From: SAR202 cluster bacterium
GTDB taxonomy: Bacteria; Chloroflexota; Dehalococcoidia; Lucifugimonadales; UBA3495
DNA length: 42,788 nt
Reading direction: 5' to 3'
Assembly (NCBI GenBank): GCA_013204585.1
Contig: JABMNL010000012.1
Span: 1 to 42,788 of the forward strand
The notes under the pieces were generated by a model. That model searched no databases, was not told where the DNA came from, and saw only the letters and a list, made by a program, of their open reading frames with translations. Numbering within the stretch: position 1 is the first letter of the stretch; the number at the start of each line of letters is the position of its first letter. Below are positions 17,119-25,744 of the stretch, piece after piece. A program made the translations under genes and the position numbers.

Positions 17119-18237
17119 ATGAAAATCACAGCAGTTAACAGCGAAGTTTTTGAGTGGGAGCGTCCCGGCATTTGGAACGGAGGGCATTTCTACGGCCCCG
17201 GCCGGCTCCACAAAGTAACCGTTCAGACCGATGAGGGCATCACCGGTTACGGCTGGAACGGCGGCACCGCAGCCGAGCGCCCCCTGAACCTATTCCCCGG
17301 TTATGTCGACTACTTCCGTCCCCTGGTCATTGGCCGTGACCCAATGGACACACGAGGCCTGTCCCACGACCTCGGCGAAAAGCTAATCAAGATTCTAGGC
17401 ATTGGCGGCATCAACACCCAGGTATCAGCTGCCATCAACATTGCCTGCTGGGACATCAAGGGTAAGGCGCTAGGCCAGTCCATCCACCAAATGCTGGGCG
17501 GGGCCCAACAGCGGATTCGCACCTACATCGCTGGGGGTTATTACGCCGAGGGCAAGGGACTGGAGGAACTTCAAGAAGAGGTGCGGTTCAACGTCGAAGA
17601 GATGCACGCCTCAGCCGTGAAAATCAAAATTGGCGACCCTAACGTGGGCGTGGCCGGAGACATGCGTCGAGTAGAAGCATCCCGCAAGGCCATCGGCGAT
17701 GACACAACCCTGATGGTGGACGCCAACTGCGCCCTGGACCTAGAGACTTCTCTCGAGTTTGCACGGCAGTTACCCCAATACGATGTTTATTGGTTCGAAG
17801 AGCCCCTGCCCATCCACGACTACGAGGGCCACCGCAAACTGGCCGAAGCATCCAGCGTCAAGATTGCCACCGGCGAGAATGGCTACCATCTGGCCCACTT
17901 CAAGACTCTGCTCGACCATAAGGGTGCATCGATTCTGAACGTGGATGTTGGCGTAGTTCCCGGCTACGACGTGGCCAAAGACATCGCCGACCTAGCCGCC
18001 GAGCGGGGCGTTTCGATCGCTCCCCACGGATGTCAGGAACTGCAACTACCTTTGGCAGCAGCCATACCCCACGGCGAGTTCCTGGAATACTACCCGGTGG
18101 CCGTGGACCCCCTGCGGGCCGAAATGTTCCAGCCAGTGCTCAAGCCCGACAACGACGGGTTTGTCACCGTGCCTGACCGGCCAGGTATTGGCTATGAACT
18201 GAACATGAACCTTCTAAACCGCTACCGGGTTGGGTAG
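17119..18237 (+). CDS. Mandelate racemase/muconate-lactonizing enolase superfamily protein
   Basis: 372 residues with the N-terminal capping domain (1-120) and the modified TIM barrel. Visible active-site residues are the KxK base motif K168 and K170, metal ligands D201, E227 (or E228) and E253, and H303 in SIAPHG, which acts as the second base in the mandelate-racemase subgroup. Members are acid-sugar dehydratases, racemases and cycloisomerases. The combination of KxK and His points to a sugar-acid dehydratase or racemase rather than to muconate cycloisomerase. The ATG has only a weak upstream GGACGG. It may share a transcript with the GNAT gene, six bases downstream. Confidence 0.92.
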   Translation: MKITAVNSEVFEWERPGIWNGGHFYGPGRLHKVTVQTDEGITGYGWNGGTAAERPLNLFPGYVDYFRPLVIGRDPMDTRGLSHDLGEKLIKILGIGGINTQVSAAINIACWDIKGKALGQSIHQMLGGAQQRIRTYIAGGYYAEGKGLEELQEEVRFNVEEMHASAVKIKIGDPNVGVAGDMRRVEASRKAIGDDTTLMVDANCALDLETSLEFARQLPQYDVYWFEEPLPIHDYEGHRKLAEASSVKIATGENGYHLAHFKTLLDHKGASILNVDVGVVPGYDVAKDIADLAAERGVSIAPHGCQELQLPLAAAIPHGEFLEYYPVAVDPLRAEMFQPVLKPDNDGFVTVPDRPGIGYELNMNLLNRYRVG

Positions 18238-18242
18238 GAGAC

Positions 18243-18737
18243 ATGACCAGCCAGAATCAGATAAGAATCGAAGCGGCCACTCCAGACGACGTAGTCCTAA
18301 TATTAAAGTTCATCAAAGGCCTAGCCGAGTATGAAGGGCTAACAGATTCAGTTGTAGCCACCGAACAGAACCTGCAAGAGTCGTTATTCGGCCCCCAGTC
18401 CAACGCGGAAGCTGTCTTCGCCTATCTCGGCTCAGAGCCCGTCGGGTTAGCGGTTCTTTGCCAGCACTATTCCACTTACTCGGGCCGTTACAGCCTGTAT
18501 CTGGAAGATATCTTTGTACTGCCAGAGTGGCGGGGCAACGGCGTCGGCCGGGAGCTGATGGCTTATGCTGCCGGGTTAGCTAAAGAACGTGGTTACCTGA
18601 GGATGGAATGGTCGGTCTTGGACTGGAACGAGTCAGCAATCGGGTTTTACAAGAACCTAGGCGCGCAAAAGGTAGAGGGTTGGCTCACCTATCGACTATC
18701 GGGCGAAGCGTTGGAACGATTAGGCCCGCCAGCCTAA
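18243..18737 (+). CDS. GNAT acetyltransferase (spermidine/spermine-type, SSAT-like)
   Basis: 164 residues. Acetyl-CoA pyrophosphate-binding motif A is RGNGVGRE (97-104). Strand beta-4 is LYLEDIFVLPEW, and the C-terminal part contains MEWSVLDWNESAIGFYKNLG. These match diamine/thialysine N-acetyltransferases (SSAT2-like) rather than ribosomal RimI. It should transfer acetyl from acetyl-CoA to a polyamine-like or amino substrate in the cytoplasm. AGGAG lies before the ATG. Its gene follows the enolase gene closely and converges on the next gene. Confidence 0.9.
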   Translation: MTSQNQIRIEAATPDDVVLILKFIKGLAEYEGLTDSVVATEQNLQESLFGPQSNAEAVFAYLGSEPVGLAVLCQHYSTYSGRYSLYLEDIFVLPEWRGNGVGRELMAYAAGLAKERGYLRMEWSVLDWNESAIGFYKNLGAQKVEGWLTYRLSGEALERLGPPA

Positions 18738-18755
18738 ATTCCGTCTAAATGCCCC

Positions 18756-19610
18756 CTAAATTCCCCGGAACCATTGACTGAACTGCTCGGCCAATTTCGT
18801 GTCGCCTTCCACCGCTAACTGCCCACCTGCCATGGCCGCCGACGCCTGTATCCGCCCGTACATCATTAGGGCAAAAATATTGGTGTCGCAGCGGAACGTC
18901 ACGTCGGCGGAATTTTTGCCATCTAACTCAAGCTGGAATCCGTCTCCCTTGACCACGATGTCGGCCATTATGGGAACCGGGTCGGTAACTTCAAACCGGT
19001 AGCGCACCGGTTGCTCCAATGCCGGGCCGGCCCAGAAGGCCCAGCGAATGGAACCGGATGCAAATGACTCTGAGATTAGAATGACTATTGAGGCCAGGCT
19101 GCTCGGAGACAGCGTCGCTTGGTCTTCAATAGCAGAACGGATGTCCCACTCGTGGAGCACTACCTCTTTGAATCGCAGGTCCACGAAATTGCCCGCAGGC
19201 ACGATACTGCCGGGATGATAGCAAGGTTTGACCTGGTCTTCGGGACTTAGGCCCGAAAGCAGCTGTATCAGGTGATTGTCCTTCTCTAAGTACGTGGACA
19301 TAAGCTGGTCTCCCAGCCGCTCCCGGCTGGCGATGGACGACTTGGCCAGGGCTGCGGCGCTGATTGACGGATGCCCAGTCCCAGCGGCCGGACGGCCTTC
19401 GGGTGGGGATGACTCGCCTTGCAAGCCCAAAGCCACCGTTCGAGCGTAAAACTCGGCGTTGCCAACCAGGTGAGCGACCACATCGGCAACCTGCCATTCA
19501 TCACAGGCGCTTTGACGCCCCCAAGCGTCGTCTGGTAGGCCGTTCAAATATGCCTGAAACCGCTCCGATTCCGACTTATATTGTTTGGCTCGCTCTTCGA
19601 ATGAGTCCAA
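18756..19610 (-). CDS. Maleylpyruvate-isomerase/DinB-fold protein fused to an SCP2-like domain
   Basis: A TTG at 19610 with GGGAG before it gives 284 residues and is preferred over a start further upstream. Residues 10-170 show the MDMPI_N motif (DEWQVADVVAHLVG; His47), a four-helix DinB-like fold with a probable metal site completed by the His in VVLHEWDI. The C-terminal 100 residues, ending LAVEGDTKLAEQFSQWFRGI, resemble a sterol-carrier-protein-2 lipid-binding fold. MDMPI relatives act with mycothiol or bacillithiol as cofactor, and maleylpyruvate isomerisation belongs to gentisate degradation. Function here is unproven. Confidence 0.8.
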   Translation of the reverse strand: MDSFEERAKQYKSESERFQAYLNGLPDDAWGRQSACDEWQVADVVAHLVGNAEFYARTVALGLQGESSPPEGRPAAGTGHPSISAAALAKSSIASRERLGDQLMSTYLEKDNHLIQLLSGLSPEDQVKPCYHPGSIVPAGNFVDLRFKEVVLHEWDIRSAIEDQATLSPSSLASIVILISESFASGSIRWAFWAGPALEQPVRYRFEVTDPVPIMADIVVKGDGFQLELDGKNSADVTFRCDTNIFALMMYGRIQASAAMAGGQLAVEGDTKLAEQFSQWFRGI

Positions 19611-19810
19611 TTTGTCTCCCGCTCTACGTTCGTCTGGCCGCACATTGGTCCATTTGTTACACGTTCGACTGTCCTGCCGCCGTGCCGTTCGAAGTATAAG
19701 TACCGGTGAAACTGTAATCAATACAGCCACTTGCGCCTTCTAATCGGCACAAGATTGCGGTTACAGTAAAAGAAGCTCTGAACGGGCATGCCTCTCGACT
19801 GGAGAATCCC

Positions 19811-20191
19811 ATGAAACTTCCTTTGCTATTTCTAGCAGGTTTGGTAGCCATGACCTTGATAGGCTGCAGACCTCCAGTGATTGAACTGGGACAGCCCATT
19901 ACCGACACAATCACTGCATCAGACGCCGACGACGAAGATTGGAAGTCAAAAACCTATGTAATTGATGTTCGCAATGGGGTTCAGTATTTCTTGGACCTAA
20001 CTACTAAAGATGGCAACGTTGTGGGCGTCTGGAGCGGCGATATCGGCGACTATATCATTGAGGTCAGCCCAACGACGACGACCCGTTCGGTTCCATACAT
20101 ATTCACCAAGGGCGGGTCTCAAGAAATATTCATCCAATCCCCAGCATCCCAAGTCCCTTCGACTTTCACATTTAAAATCTGGTCTCCCTAG
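19811..20191 (+). CDS. Small lipoprotein A (secreted beta-sandwich, PPC-like)
   Basis: 126 residues. The N-terminal signal ends in the lipobox LIGC at about residues 17-20, so it should be lipid-anchored on the cell surface. The mature part has a beta-rich pattern similar to the bacterial pre-peptidase C-terminal domain. It shares with the next protein the framework NG.QY.F.DL...G...G.W..D.G.Y..EVSP and the C-terminal FTFKIW. No catalytic motif is visible. It is a paralogue of the gene at 20337. Its stop lies inside a 37-bp tandem repeat. Confidence 0.8.
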   Translation: MKLPLLFLAGLVAMTLIGCRPPVIELGQPITDTITASDADDEDWKSKTYVIDVRNGVQYFLDLTTKDGNVVGVWSGDIGDYIIEVSPTTTTRSVPYIFTKGGSQEIFIQSPASQVPSTFTFKIWSP

Positions 20192-20250
20192 CTATTCCCA
20201 CGACCTAGGCAAGATTTGGTCTCCCTAGCTATTCCTACGAGCCAGGTAAG
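20177..20250. repeat. 37-bp tandem repeat spanning the stop codon of lipoprotein A
   Basis: Two copies (20177-20213 and 20214-20250) differ at only a few positions, and a partial third copy follows. The first copy encodes the final residues and stop codon of lipoprotein A, so the second copy carries a duplicated non-coding image of IWSP and its stop. Confidence 0.85.
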
Positions 20251-20336
20251 AATTGGTCTTAGCTGGAATCAATTGGCCAATCTTCCTAGCTCATTATTAA
20301 GCTCGCGATTTTCGGCGGCTGCACATTAGCGTTGTA

Positions 20337-20756
20337 ATGCGTCTACAGTGGAATGAAATGACTATTAAGTTAAAACTTCTGCTGCTTGTTCTGCCAAGTT
20401 TGATTGCTGTGGCCGCGACGGCTTGCGGCGGGTCCAACACCGAGGTCTTTCTTTCAGCGGTGGTGTCTGGCGTCGTCGACGAGGCGAACGTCAACCAAGA
20501 CGGCGGGAAATCCGAGACTTTCTCTATTAACATTAATGGAGGGCGTCAACTTTATGTTCACCTAAGTCTTCCAGAAGGCAACATCACCGGTATCTGGAAC
20601 GCCGATGCAGGTGAATATATTTATGAAGTCAGTCCTGGAATAGTAACTGGCACTGGTCTTTACATCTTCGCCGAAAGCGGCCTCCACCAGTTTTTCATCA
20701 GGAGCACGAATCCCAAGATTCTTTCTCCTTTCACTTTCAAAATCTGGGAGTCCTAG
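20337..20756 (+). CDS. Small lipoprotein B (paralogue of A)
   Basis: 139 residues from the first ATG; the internal ATG at 20358 (MTIKLKLLLL) is the more likely start, because a typical signal peptide then begins immediately. The lipobox TACG gives Cys at about residue 23 of the shorter form. The mature domain matches lipoprotein A over most of its length, including GNITGIWNADAGEYIYEVSP and the C-terminal FTFKIWES. The pair looks like a gene duplication. The stop TAG shares bases with the stop of the convergent epoxide hydrolase (CTAG at 20753-20756). Confidence 0.8.
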   Translation: MRLQWNEMTIKLKLLLLVLPSLIAVAATACGGSNTEVFLSAVVSGVVDEANVNQDGGKSETFSININGGRQLYVHLSLPEGNITGIWNADAGEYIYEVSPGIVTGTGLYIFAESGLHQFFIRSTNPKILSPFTFKIWES

Positions 20757-21910
20757 GGGGTCCGAAAGGGCTTGAAAAAGGCGCGAACATCTTCCGCCAA
20801 TAGCGCCGGTTCTTCCAAAGCAGCAAAGTGCCCGCCCCTGGGCATGGCCGTCCACCGCCGCACATCATAGGACCGCTCACCCCACTCCCGTGGGGGTACC
20901 GCAATTTCCTGAGGAAATAGGGCCACCCCCGCCGGCGCAGGCAACTTCTGGTCCTTCTCCATCTCCCACGTGTGATGCTGGTTCTCGTAGTACATCCGCG
21001 TAGACGAGCTGATGGTCTGGGTCACCCAATAGATAGTAACGATGGTCAGTAGTTCGTCTTTGGTGAACCGCGTCTCCACATCGCCATTGCAGTCGCTCCA
21101 CTTGCGATATTTCTCGACAATCCATGCCGCCAGGCCGGTTGGTGAGTCGTTAAGTCCGTAAGCCAGGGTCTGCGGTTTGGTCCCCTGAATATGGTTGTAC
21201 CCGCCCTCATCTTGGAACCACTTCGCCCGCTGGTTGATATGCGCTTGCTCGGCGTCGGATATCGGCTTGGATCCTTCCCCTAGGTAAGGTGTTGGCCTGG
21301 TGATGGAAGTCTGATGAATGCCAAAAAGGTTGTCAGAATGCGCGAATCCCAACCGTGCAGTCACGCCACTGCCAATGTCGCCACCCTGGGCTGCAAATTT
21401 GGAGTAGCCCAGGTTTTCGGTCATTAGCTTGTTCCACATTCCAGCCACCCGCTGCACCGCCATGCCCCGGTCTTTGGGCCGCTCGGAAAAACCGAAACCC
21501 GGCAAGGACGGGGCCACAACGTCGAAGGAATCTGCCGCGTCGCCACCATAGCTGGCGGGGTCGGTCAACATTGGAATAATTTTCGTCATCTCGAAGAAGC
21601 AGCTTGGCCAGCCGTGGGTGATGACCAGCGGCATGGGATTGGGACCTTTGCCACGCTCATGAATGAAATGAATGTCTAGCCCATCGACCTGGGACTTGAA
21701 ATGGTTGAAGGCGTTTAGCTTGGCTTCTTGGGCTCGCCAATCGAACTCCGTCCGCCAATACTCAACCAGTTCTTTCAGATAGGCCAGATTGCTGCCGTAG
21801 TCCCAGCCGGAGTCCGGGATTTCGTCGGGCCAGCGGGTATCCGCCAGACGTCGACGCAAATCCTCCAGGACACTGTCTTCGATGGCGATGGTAAAAGGTT
21901 TAACTTCCAT
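20753..21910 (-). CDS. Epoxide hydrolase (EHN-type, alpha/beta hydrolase)
   Basis: 385 residues. The N-terminal EHN domain (5-110) has the DTRWPDE motif. The alpha/beta core has the oxyanion hole HGW (99-101), nucleophile Asp178 in AQGGDIG, and general base His361 in RGGHFAALEEP. The Asp nucleophile instead of Ser indicates epoxide hydrolase chemistry, opening an epoxide to a trans-diol. The ATG has AAGGAG upstream. It follows the amidohydrolase gene on the same strand with a 47-base gap, probably one operon. Substrate unknown. Confidence 0.93.
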   Translation of the reverse strand: MEVKPFTIAIEDSVLEDLRRRLADTRWPDEIPDSGWDYGSNLAYLKELVEYWRTEFDWRAQEAKLNAFNHFKSQVDGLDIHFIHERGKGPNPMPLVITHGWPSCFFEMTKIIPMLTDPASYGGDAADSFDVVAPSLPGFGFSERPKDRGMAVQRVAGMWNKLMTENLGYSKFAAQGGDIGSGVTARLGFAHSDNLFGIHQTSITRPTPYLGEGSKPISDAEQAHINQRAKWFQDEGGYNHIQGTKPQTLAYGLNDSPTGLAAWIVEKYRKWSDCNGDVETRFTKDELLTIVTIYWVTQTISSSTRMYYENQHHTWEMEKDQKLPAPAGVALFPQEIAVPPREWGERSYDVRRWTAMPRGGHFAALEEPALLAEDVRAFFKPFRTP

Positions 21911-21957
21911 TTCAGGCTCGCTCCTTAATACACTCGACTGGAATACACCCGGCTGGG

Positions 21958-22974
21958 CTAAACGTTGATGTTGTAGACGCGGGCAGCGGTGTCGTGGAAC
22001 ATGGCGGCGCGTTCGGAGGCCGAATAGCCCTTGGACAGCCGTTTGAAGGCGTTGTAAACCACGTTGTAGGAATAGGAGATTTTATCCACCGGGAAGTTGC
22101 TTTCAAACATGCAGCGGTCTGGGCCGAACTGCTGGATGCAATGCTCCATGAGCGGCCCCAACTGCCCAGCAAGTTCCTCGGAGCCAATGGCGGTCTCCCG
22201 GTCGTGCCAATAAAATCCGTAGCGTAACTGACCCACACCCCCCAATTTCATTACGATGTTGGGGCATTTGGCAACTTCCTCTATGCCTTTGCGCCATTCG
22301 GGGATTACTTCTTCGTCCCGGTTGGCATAAGGGCCAACCCGGAGCAGTCCACCGATATGGTTCAAGACAATTGTCACTTCCGGCACGGCCCTGGCGAATG
22401 CCGCCAACTCGGGTAACTGATGGAAGTAAAGCGAATTCTCCAGTATCAGACCCATGCTGGCCAGGACTTTCGCCCCAGCGCGGTAGCCGTCGGTGCCAAG
22501 TGCGCCCTTAATATCGCGGTTGGCCAGCTCCGGGGCCTCGTCCCAGCCCACCGAATGACGGACGCCACGAAAGCGATTGGGGCTGGCGGCCTGCATGCCT
22601 TCCAACACCGGCCTAACCCCGTCTCCCAGTTTCAAGTCAGCGTGCCCAATAATGGCAGCGGCGGCTTTGGCCGGGCCGTGACTGCCGGTTGCGCTTTCGT
22701 CGGCAATACCCTGAATGAACTCGACTTCACCCACCGGCTTCATCTCGTCGGGGCCGTCGGTGCGGTATCCAGCGCGGACTTCGATAAAAACGGTCGAGCG
22801 CACGTTGTGGCCGCTGTTGAGGTCGGCGGCCAACTCTGGCAGCAAATATTGTTGGTAGTGCTCCGGTTCAGGCCGGGCGACCCACAGATGGTGATGAGGG
22901 TCGCAAATGGGAATCTCCGGCTCCAGTGTCGCTTCAGTGGTCTTGGCGAGCCAATCGTTGCCTCCAGGTGCCAT
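21958..22974 (-). CDS. Amidohydrolase-family metal-dependent hydrolase (amidohydrolase_2 type)
   Basis: The start ATG at 22974 has GGAGG six bases upstream; a longer reading frame exists upstream without a ribosome site. The protein has 338 residues. The metal motif HxH appears as CDPHHHLW (H27, H29), with further candidate ligands in IGHADL and VLNHIGG and a C-terminal Asp in FPVDK. This set belongs to the PF04909 group (ACMS decarboxylase, 2-pyrone-4,6-dicarboxylate lactonase and resorcylate decarboxylase relatives). A lactone hydrolase or decarboxylase role in ring degradation is plausible. It lies upstream of the epoxide hydrolase gene on the same strand and divergent from the SDR gene at 23212. 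Confidence 0.88.
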   Translation of the reverse strand: MAPGGNDWLAKTTEATLEPEIPICDPHHHLWVARPEPEHYQQYLLPELAADLNSGHNVRSTVFIEVRAGYRTDGPDEMKPVGEVEFIQGIADESATGSHGPAKAAAAIIGHADLKLGDGVRPVLEGMQAASPNRFRGVRHSVGWDEAPELANRDIKGALGTDGYRAGAKVLASMGLILENSLYFHQLPELAAFARAVPEVTIVLNHIGGLLRVGPYANRDEEVIPEWRKGIEEVAKCPNIVMKLGGVGQLRYGFYWHDRETAIGSEELAGQLGPLMEHCIQQFGPDRCMFESNFPVDKISYSYNVVYNAFKRLSKGYSASERAAMFHDTAARVYNINV

Positions 22975-23145
22975 GGTGGTCCTCCGTTGCAATGTTTGGT
23001 TTGGTTCTTTTGGTTTGGGGGTCGGGCGCTTATTCCGATGTCTGGCTTAGCGCTTAGCCTAGTATTTCGTGTTTAGCCTGATATTCAGCGTCGTGTTCAG
23101 CGGCCCAATAATATCATGTAGCGGAGCCACACCTAATCGGTATGG

Positions 23146-23173
23146 TTGCAGCGTCGGAAACGGTGTGTATTAT
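23146..23173 (+). promoter_or_regulatory. Promoter candidate for the SDR gene at 23212
   Basis: TTGCAG (23146-23151), a 16-base spacer and TATTAT (23168-23173) predict a start near 23180 and a leader of about 32 nt. The opposite-strand amidohydrolase gene begins about 170 bases to the left. Confidence 0.45.
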
Positions 23174-23211
23174 TGTCTCCAGATGGAGTCAACTGACAAG
23201 GACGATTAGCG

Positions 23212-24090
23212 ATGCCTGATTTGAAAGGCAGTGTAGTGGCGGTTACCGGTGGCGCCAGAGGCATGGGGCGCGCAATGGTGCGGGGTTTGTTGGCTGAGGG
23301 AGCGAAGGTAGTCGCCATGGACTTATCATGGAACCCATCCGGCTTTTCTGGGGATAATGGCGACGCCTTCTTGAAGGAGCTGCAGGCCCACAAAGACGAT
23401 GTTCTAATATCGACGGTGGACATCAGTGACGCCCATCAAGTCGAGAACGCCTACCAGGCCACCCTGGAGAAGTTTGGCACTGTGGACGTACTAGTCAACA
23501 ACGCCGGGTTGCGGCAACGAAACCTCTTTCCGCCCACCGGCCGGACCACCACTCTAGAGACCCAGGACTCAGACTGGGAGAAGATGTTCAATGTCAGTGT
23601 TTTCGGGACACTGAAAGTTACTCGCCAATTCATTAAACCCATGCTAGAACGGCAAAGCGGTAGCATCATCACAATAATTAGCGGTGGAGCAATGCACACT
23701 GCCCTAGGCGGCGCGTACGTGGCCCAGAGGGGCAATAGCCGCGAGATGCCATACCAATCAGCCAAGGCAGCGACACTGACAATGATGTTCTACCTGGCGG
23801 ACGAGGTCCGGGAGAACAACGTGGCAGTGAACATCCTAATCCCCGGAAACGCTCGCACCACCGGCTATGACGAGCAGAACGATGCCCGGCGCGAAGCAGG
23901 GATGACCCGAAGCAAACCAGGCCGAGTTAGTCAGAGGCCGGAGCACATCGTCCCAATCACCCTGTTCCTGGCCAAGCAGGACGCACATACCGGCCTGACC
24001 GGCAAATGCTTCGACGTTCCCACTTGGAACCTTGAGCACGGTCTAGGCGCTCCCGCCGAGTGGCAAGACCCGGATGCTCATCCGGCTTAG
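23212..24090 (+). CDS. SDR-family oxidoreductase
   Basis: 292 residues. The cofactor site is TGGARGMG (12-19), followed by NNAG (about 96-99). The catalytic residues are Ser157, Tyr181 and Lys185 in YQSAK. The segment between Ser and Tyr is longer than usual (VAQRGNSREM insert), seen in a subset of uncharacterised SDRs. There is no clear acid after the second strand to tell NAD from NADP. GGAC lies before the ATG. It is transcribed towards a palindromic element and the convergent Rieske oxygenase gene. Substrate unknown. Confidence 0.92.
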   Translation: MPDLKGSVVAVTGGARGMGRAMVRGLLAEGAKVVAMDLSWNPSGFSGDNGDAFLKELQAHKDDVLISTVDISDAHQVENAYQATLEKFGTVDVLVNNAGLRQRNLFPPTGRTTTLETQDSDWEKMFNVSVFGTLKVTRQFIKPMLERQSGSIITIISGGAMHTALGGAYVAQRGNSREMPYQSAKAATLTMMFYLADEVRENNVAVNILIPGNARTTGYDEQNDARREAGMTRSKPGRVSQRPEHIVPITLFLAKQDAHTGLTGKCFDVPTWNLEHGLGAPAEWQDPDAHPA

Positions 24091-24116
24091 GCGCGGGAAC
24101 CCAGAATCTTTACTCT

Positions 24117-24168
24117 GGAACACGTAGGGGCATCCCGATACAATCGGGACCGTGCCCCTACGTGTTCC
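24117..24168. repeat. Intergenic palindromic element with GTAGGGGC core (REP/MITE-like)
   Basis: Left arm (24117-24132) and right arm (24153-24168) are perfect 16-nt inverted repeats around an inner stem TCCCGAT/ATCGGGA. The arms contain GTAGGGGC and GCCCCTAC, as in the element at 26317. There is no T-tract, so a pure terminator is less likely. Confidence 0.75.
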
Positions 24169-24188
24169 AACCGTCTCAACCCAGCCGA

Positions 24189-25541
24189 TTAGTCCCCAGC
24201 CGCCGGTGAATTTTCTAAATCTTCAATCTGCCGCATCAAGTCGGCAATCAACGGCATAGCTGGCCCGTAGCGGTCGGCGTCGTCGATGCCGTATCCCTTG
24301 TGATAGGCCGTTCTGAAGTTGGATACGCCTCTGCGTATGCCTATCACAGCTGAATCCTTCATGTCCCATTTTCCGCCGTGTATCAGGTCCGGCATGGTGT
24401 CTGGGTCGCGGAACACATTCATGGGCTCGCCGCCGTCCTCGACGATTGCCATCTGCTCTTCAAATTGACGCCGCATAAACACTATGGGCAGGTCCGTGCG
24501 CCCCAGCTTCTCGTTAGTCCGATCCGTGATTGGCCCTTGGGATATCCAAGCGTGGGCATCCTGGGCAAGTACGAAGTCCAGCATTGGCCTACCGTCGTCA
24601 TGATATAAAGGCACTTTGTACCATGGAATGACCTCTTGCACAGGCACCTCAATCTCTGGCGGAGCGAGGTAGCAACCATAGTTAATGTGATAGGTGTTGG
24701 TGTCGTCGATGGGAACCCGAATCTGGAATTCCTGACGGGGCCGATTGGGGCCTCCGGTTTGGGTAAAGAAGGGGAATATCACGGTGGAGTGCCGGGATTT
24801 ATGGTCTTCTTTGGCACCCAGGGACTTCAAATAATTTATCCCCTTCTCCATCCCATGTTCGGTACCATTAACCCAGAGGGACTCGATACCTTCTTCCAGT
24901 TTCATGCGCCCGTAAAGGGTGTGGGTCTGCTCATCTCCGGCACGTTCGTCCAACTTGCCCTCTTGTTCCAACAAGAATTTGAAGTAATGGCCGTGGAGAT
25001 ACGCGCTATGGGTGGGATCGCCAGTGTTTTCGTGGCACTGAAGCCAGTTGCAAGACAACTCGGCAATGCCAATCTGCCGCAGGGCGTTGGGGAACACCAA
25101 TAGGCTCCACGGTGGCAGCAGGGGAACTGGCTCGGGGCCCATGTAGGCCCATACCAACCCCCCCAACTCCTTCACTGGGTACCCCGTAATCTTTATCTGG
25201 TCTTTGAAGGTCCCGCCCGGCGCTTCCATCGGAGTGTCGATGCACTGGCCGGTCCCGTCAAACATCCAGCCGTGGTAGCAGCAACGAAGGCCGTTCTCGC
25301 CGGGAAACCCATACTTAAGCTGGGCCATTCGGTGGGGGCAGTATTCTCCGACCAATCCTATGTCACCGTTCTTAGCCCGAAAGAGCACTAAGTCTTCGCC
25401 GAGGATTCTGACGGACATCACCTTCTCGTCAAGAAGCTGGGCGTAGGGCCGAATGGGAATCCAATACCGGCGCATCAACTCCCCCATGGGAGTGCCCAGC
25501 CCTACCCGCGTTATTCTCTCGTTCTGTTCAGCAGTTAGCAT
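24189..25541 (-). CDS. Rieske [2Fe-2S] ring-hydroxylating oxygenase, alpha subunit
   Basis: 450 residues. The Rieske cluster ligands are C68 and H70 in CPHR, plus C87 and H90 in CCYHGW. The mononuclear iron site shows H178 and H183 in the block DPTHSAYLH and D328. The layout matches phthalate-4,5-dioxygenase-type oxygenases, which hydroxylate aromatic acids or cleave methyl ethers. No reductase or ferredoxin gene lies beside it, so electrons must come from elsewhere. AGGAGG precedes the ATG. It diverges from the gene at 25745; a minus-strand promoter lies between them. Confidence 0.94.
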   Translation of the reverse strand: MLTAEQNERITRVGLGTPMGELMRRYWIPIRPYAQLLDEKVMSVRILGEDLVLFRAKNGDIGLVGEYCPHRMAQLKYGFPGENGLRCCYHGWMFDGTGQCIDTPMEAPGGTFKDQIKITGYPVKELGGLVWAYMGPEPVPLLPPWSLLVFPNALRQIGIAELSCNWLQCHENTGDPTHSAYLHGHYFKFLLEQEGKLDERAGDEQTHTLYGRMKLEEGIESLWVNGTEHGMEKGINYLKSLGAKEDHKSRHSTVIFPFFTQTGGPNRPRQEFQIRVPIDDTNTYHINYGCYLAPPEIEVPVQEVIPWYKVPLYHDDGRPMLDFVLAQDAHAWISQGPITDRTNEKLGRTDLPIVFMRRQFEEQMAIVEDGGEPMNVFRDPDTMPDLIHGGKWDMKDSAVIGIRRGVSNFRTAYHKGYGIDDADRYGPAMPLIADLMRQIEDLENSPAAGD

Positions 25542-25603
25542 TGGAATCCTCCTGGCTCAGATGAAGCATTAGGGAAACTGCAACGGGATTAAAAAGTGGC
25601 CCT

Positions 25604-25633
25604 AGTATAGCCCCGTAAATATTAAATTGATAA
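25604..25633 (-). promoter_or_regulatory. Promoter candidate for the Rieske oxygenase gene
   Basis: On the minus strand TTATCA (25633-25628), an 18-base spacer and TATACT (25609-25604) precede the gene by about 60 bases. Confidence 0.45.
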
Positions 25634-25744
25634 TAATTATTGCGGGATTGGTGCTTTGGAGCAAGACAGCAATTGTGCTATTTTTATGGTCGGTTTAATA
25701 TCAATGGATTAATGCCGATTAAAACGGCTGTGGAGGATTTGAAT

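Noticed and set aside
20010-20228. Second small ORF ending in KIWSP
   Set aside because: It is a frame shadow of lipoprotein A; its ending arises from the 37-bp repeat.
24117-24168. Palindrome as ordinary transcription terminator
   Set aside because: No T-tract on either strand; the shared core with 26317 fits a repeat element better, though weak termination is possible.
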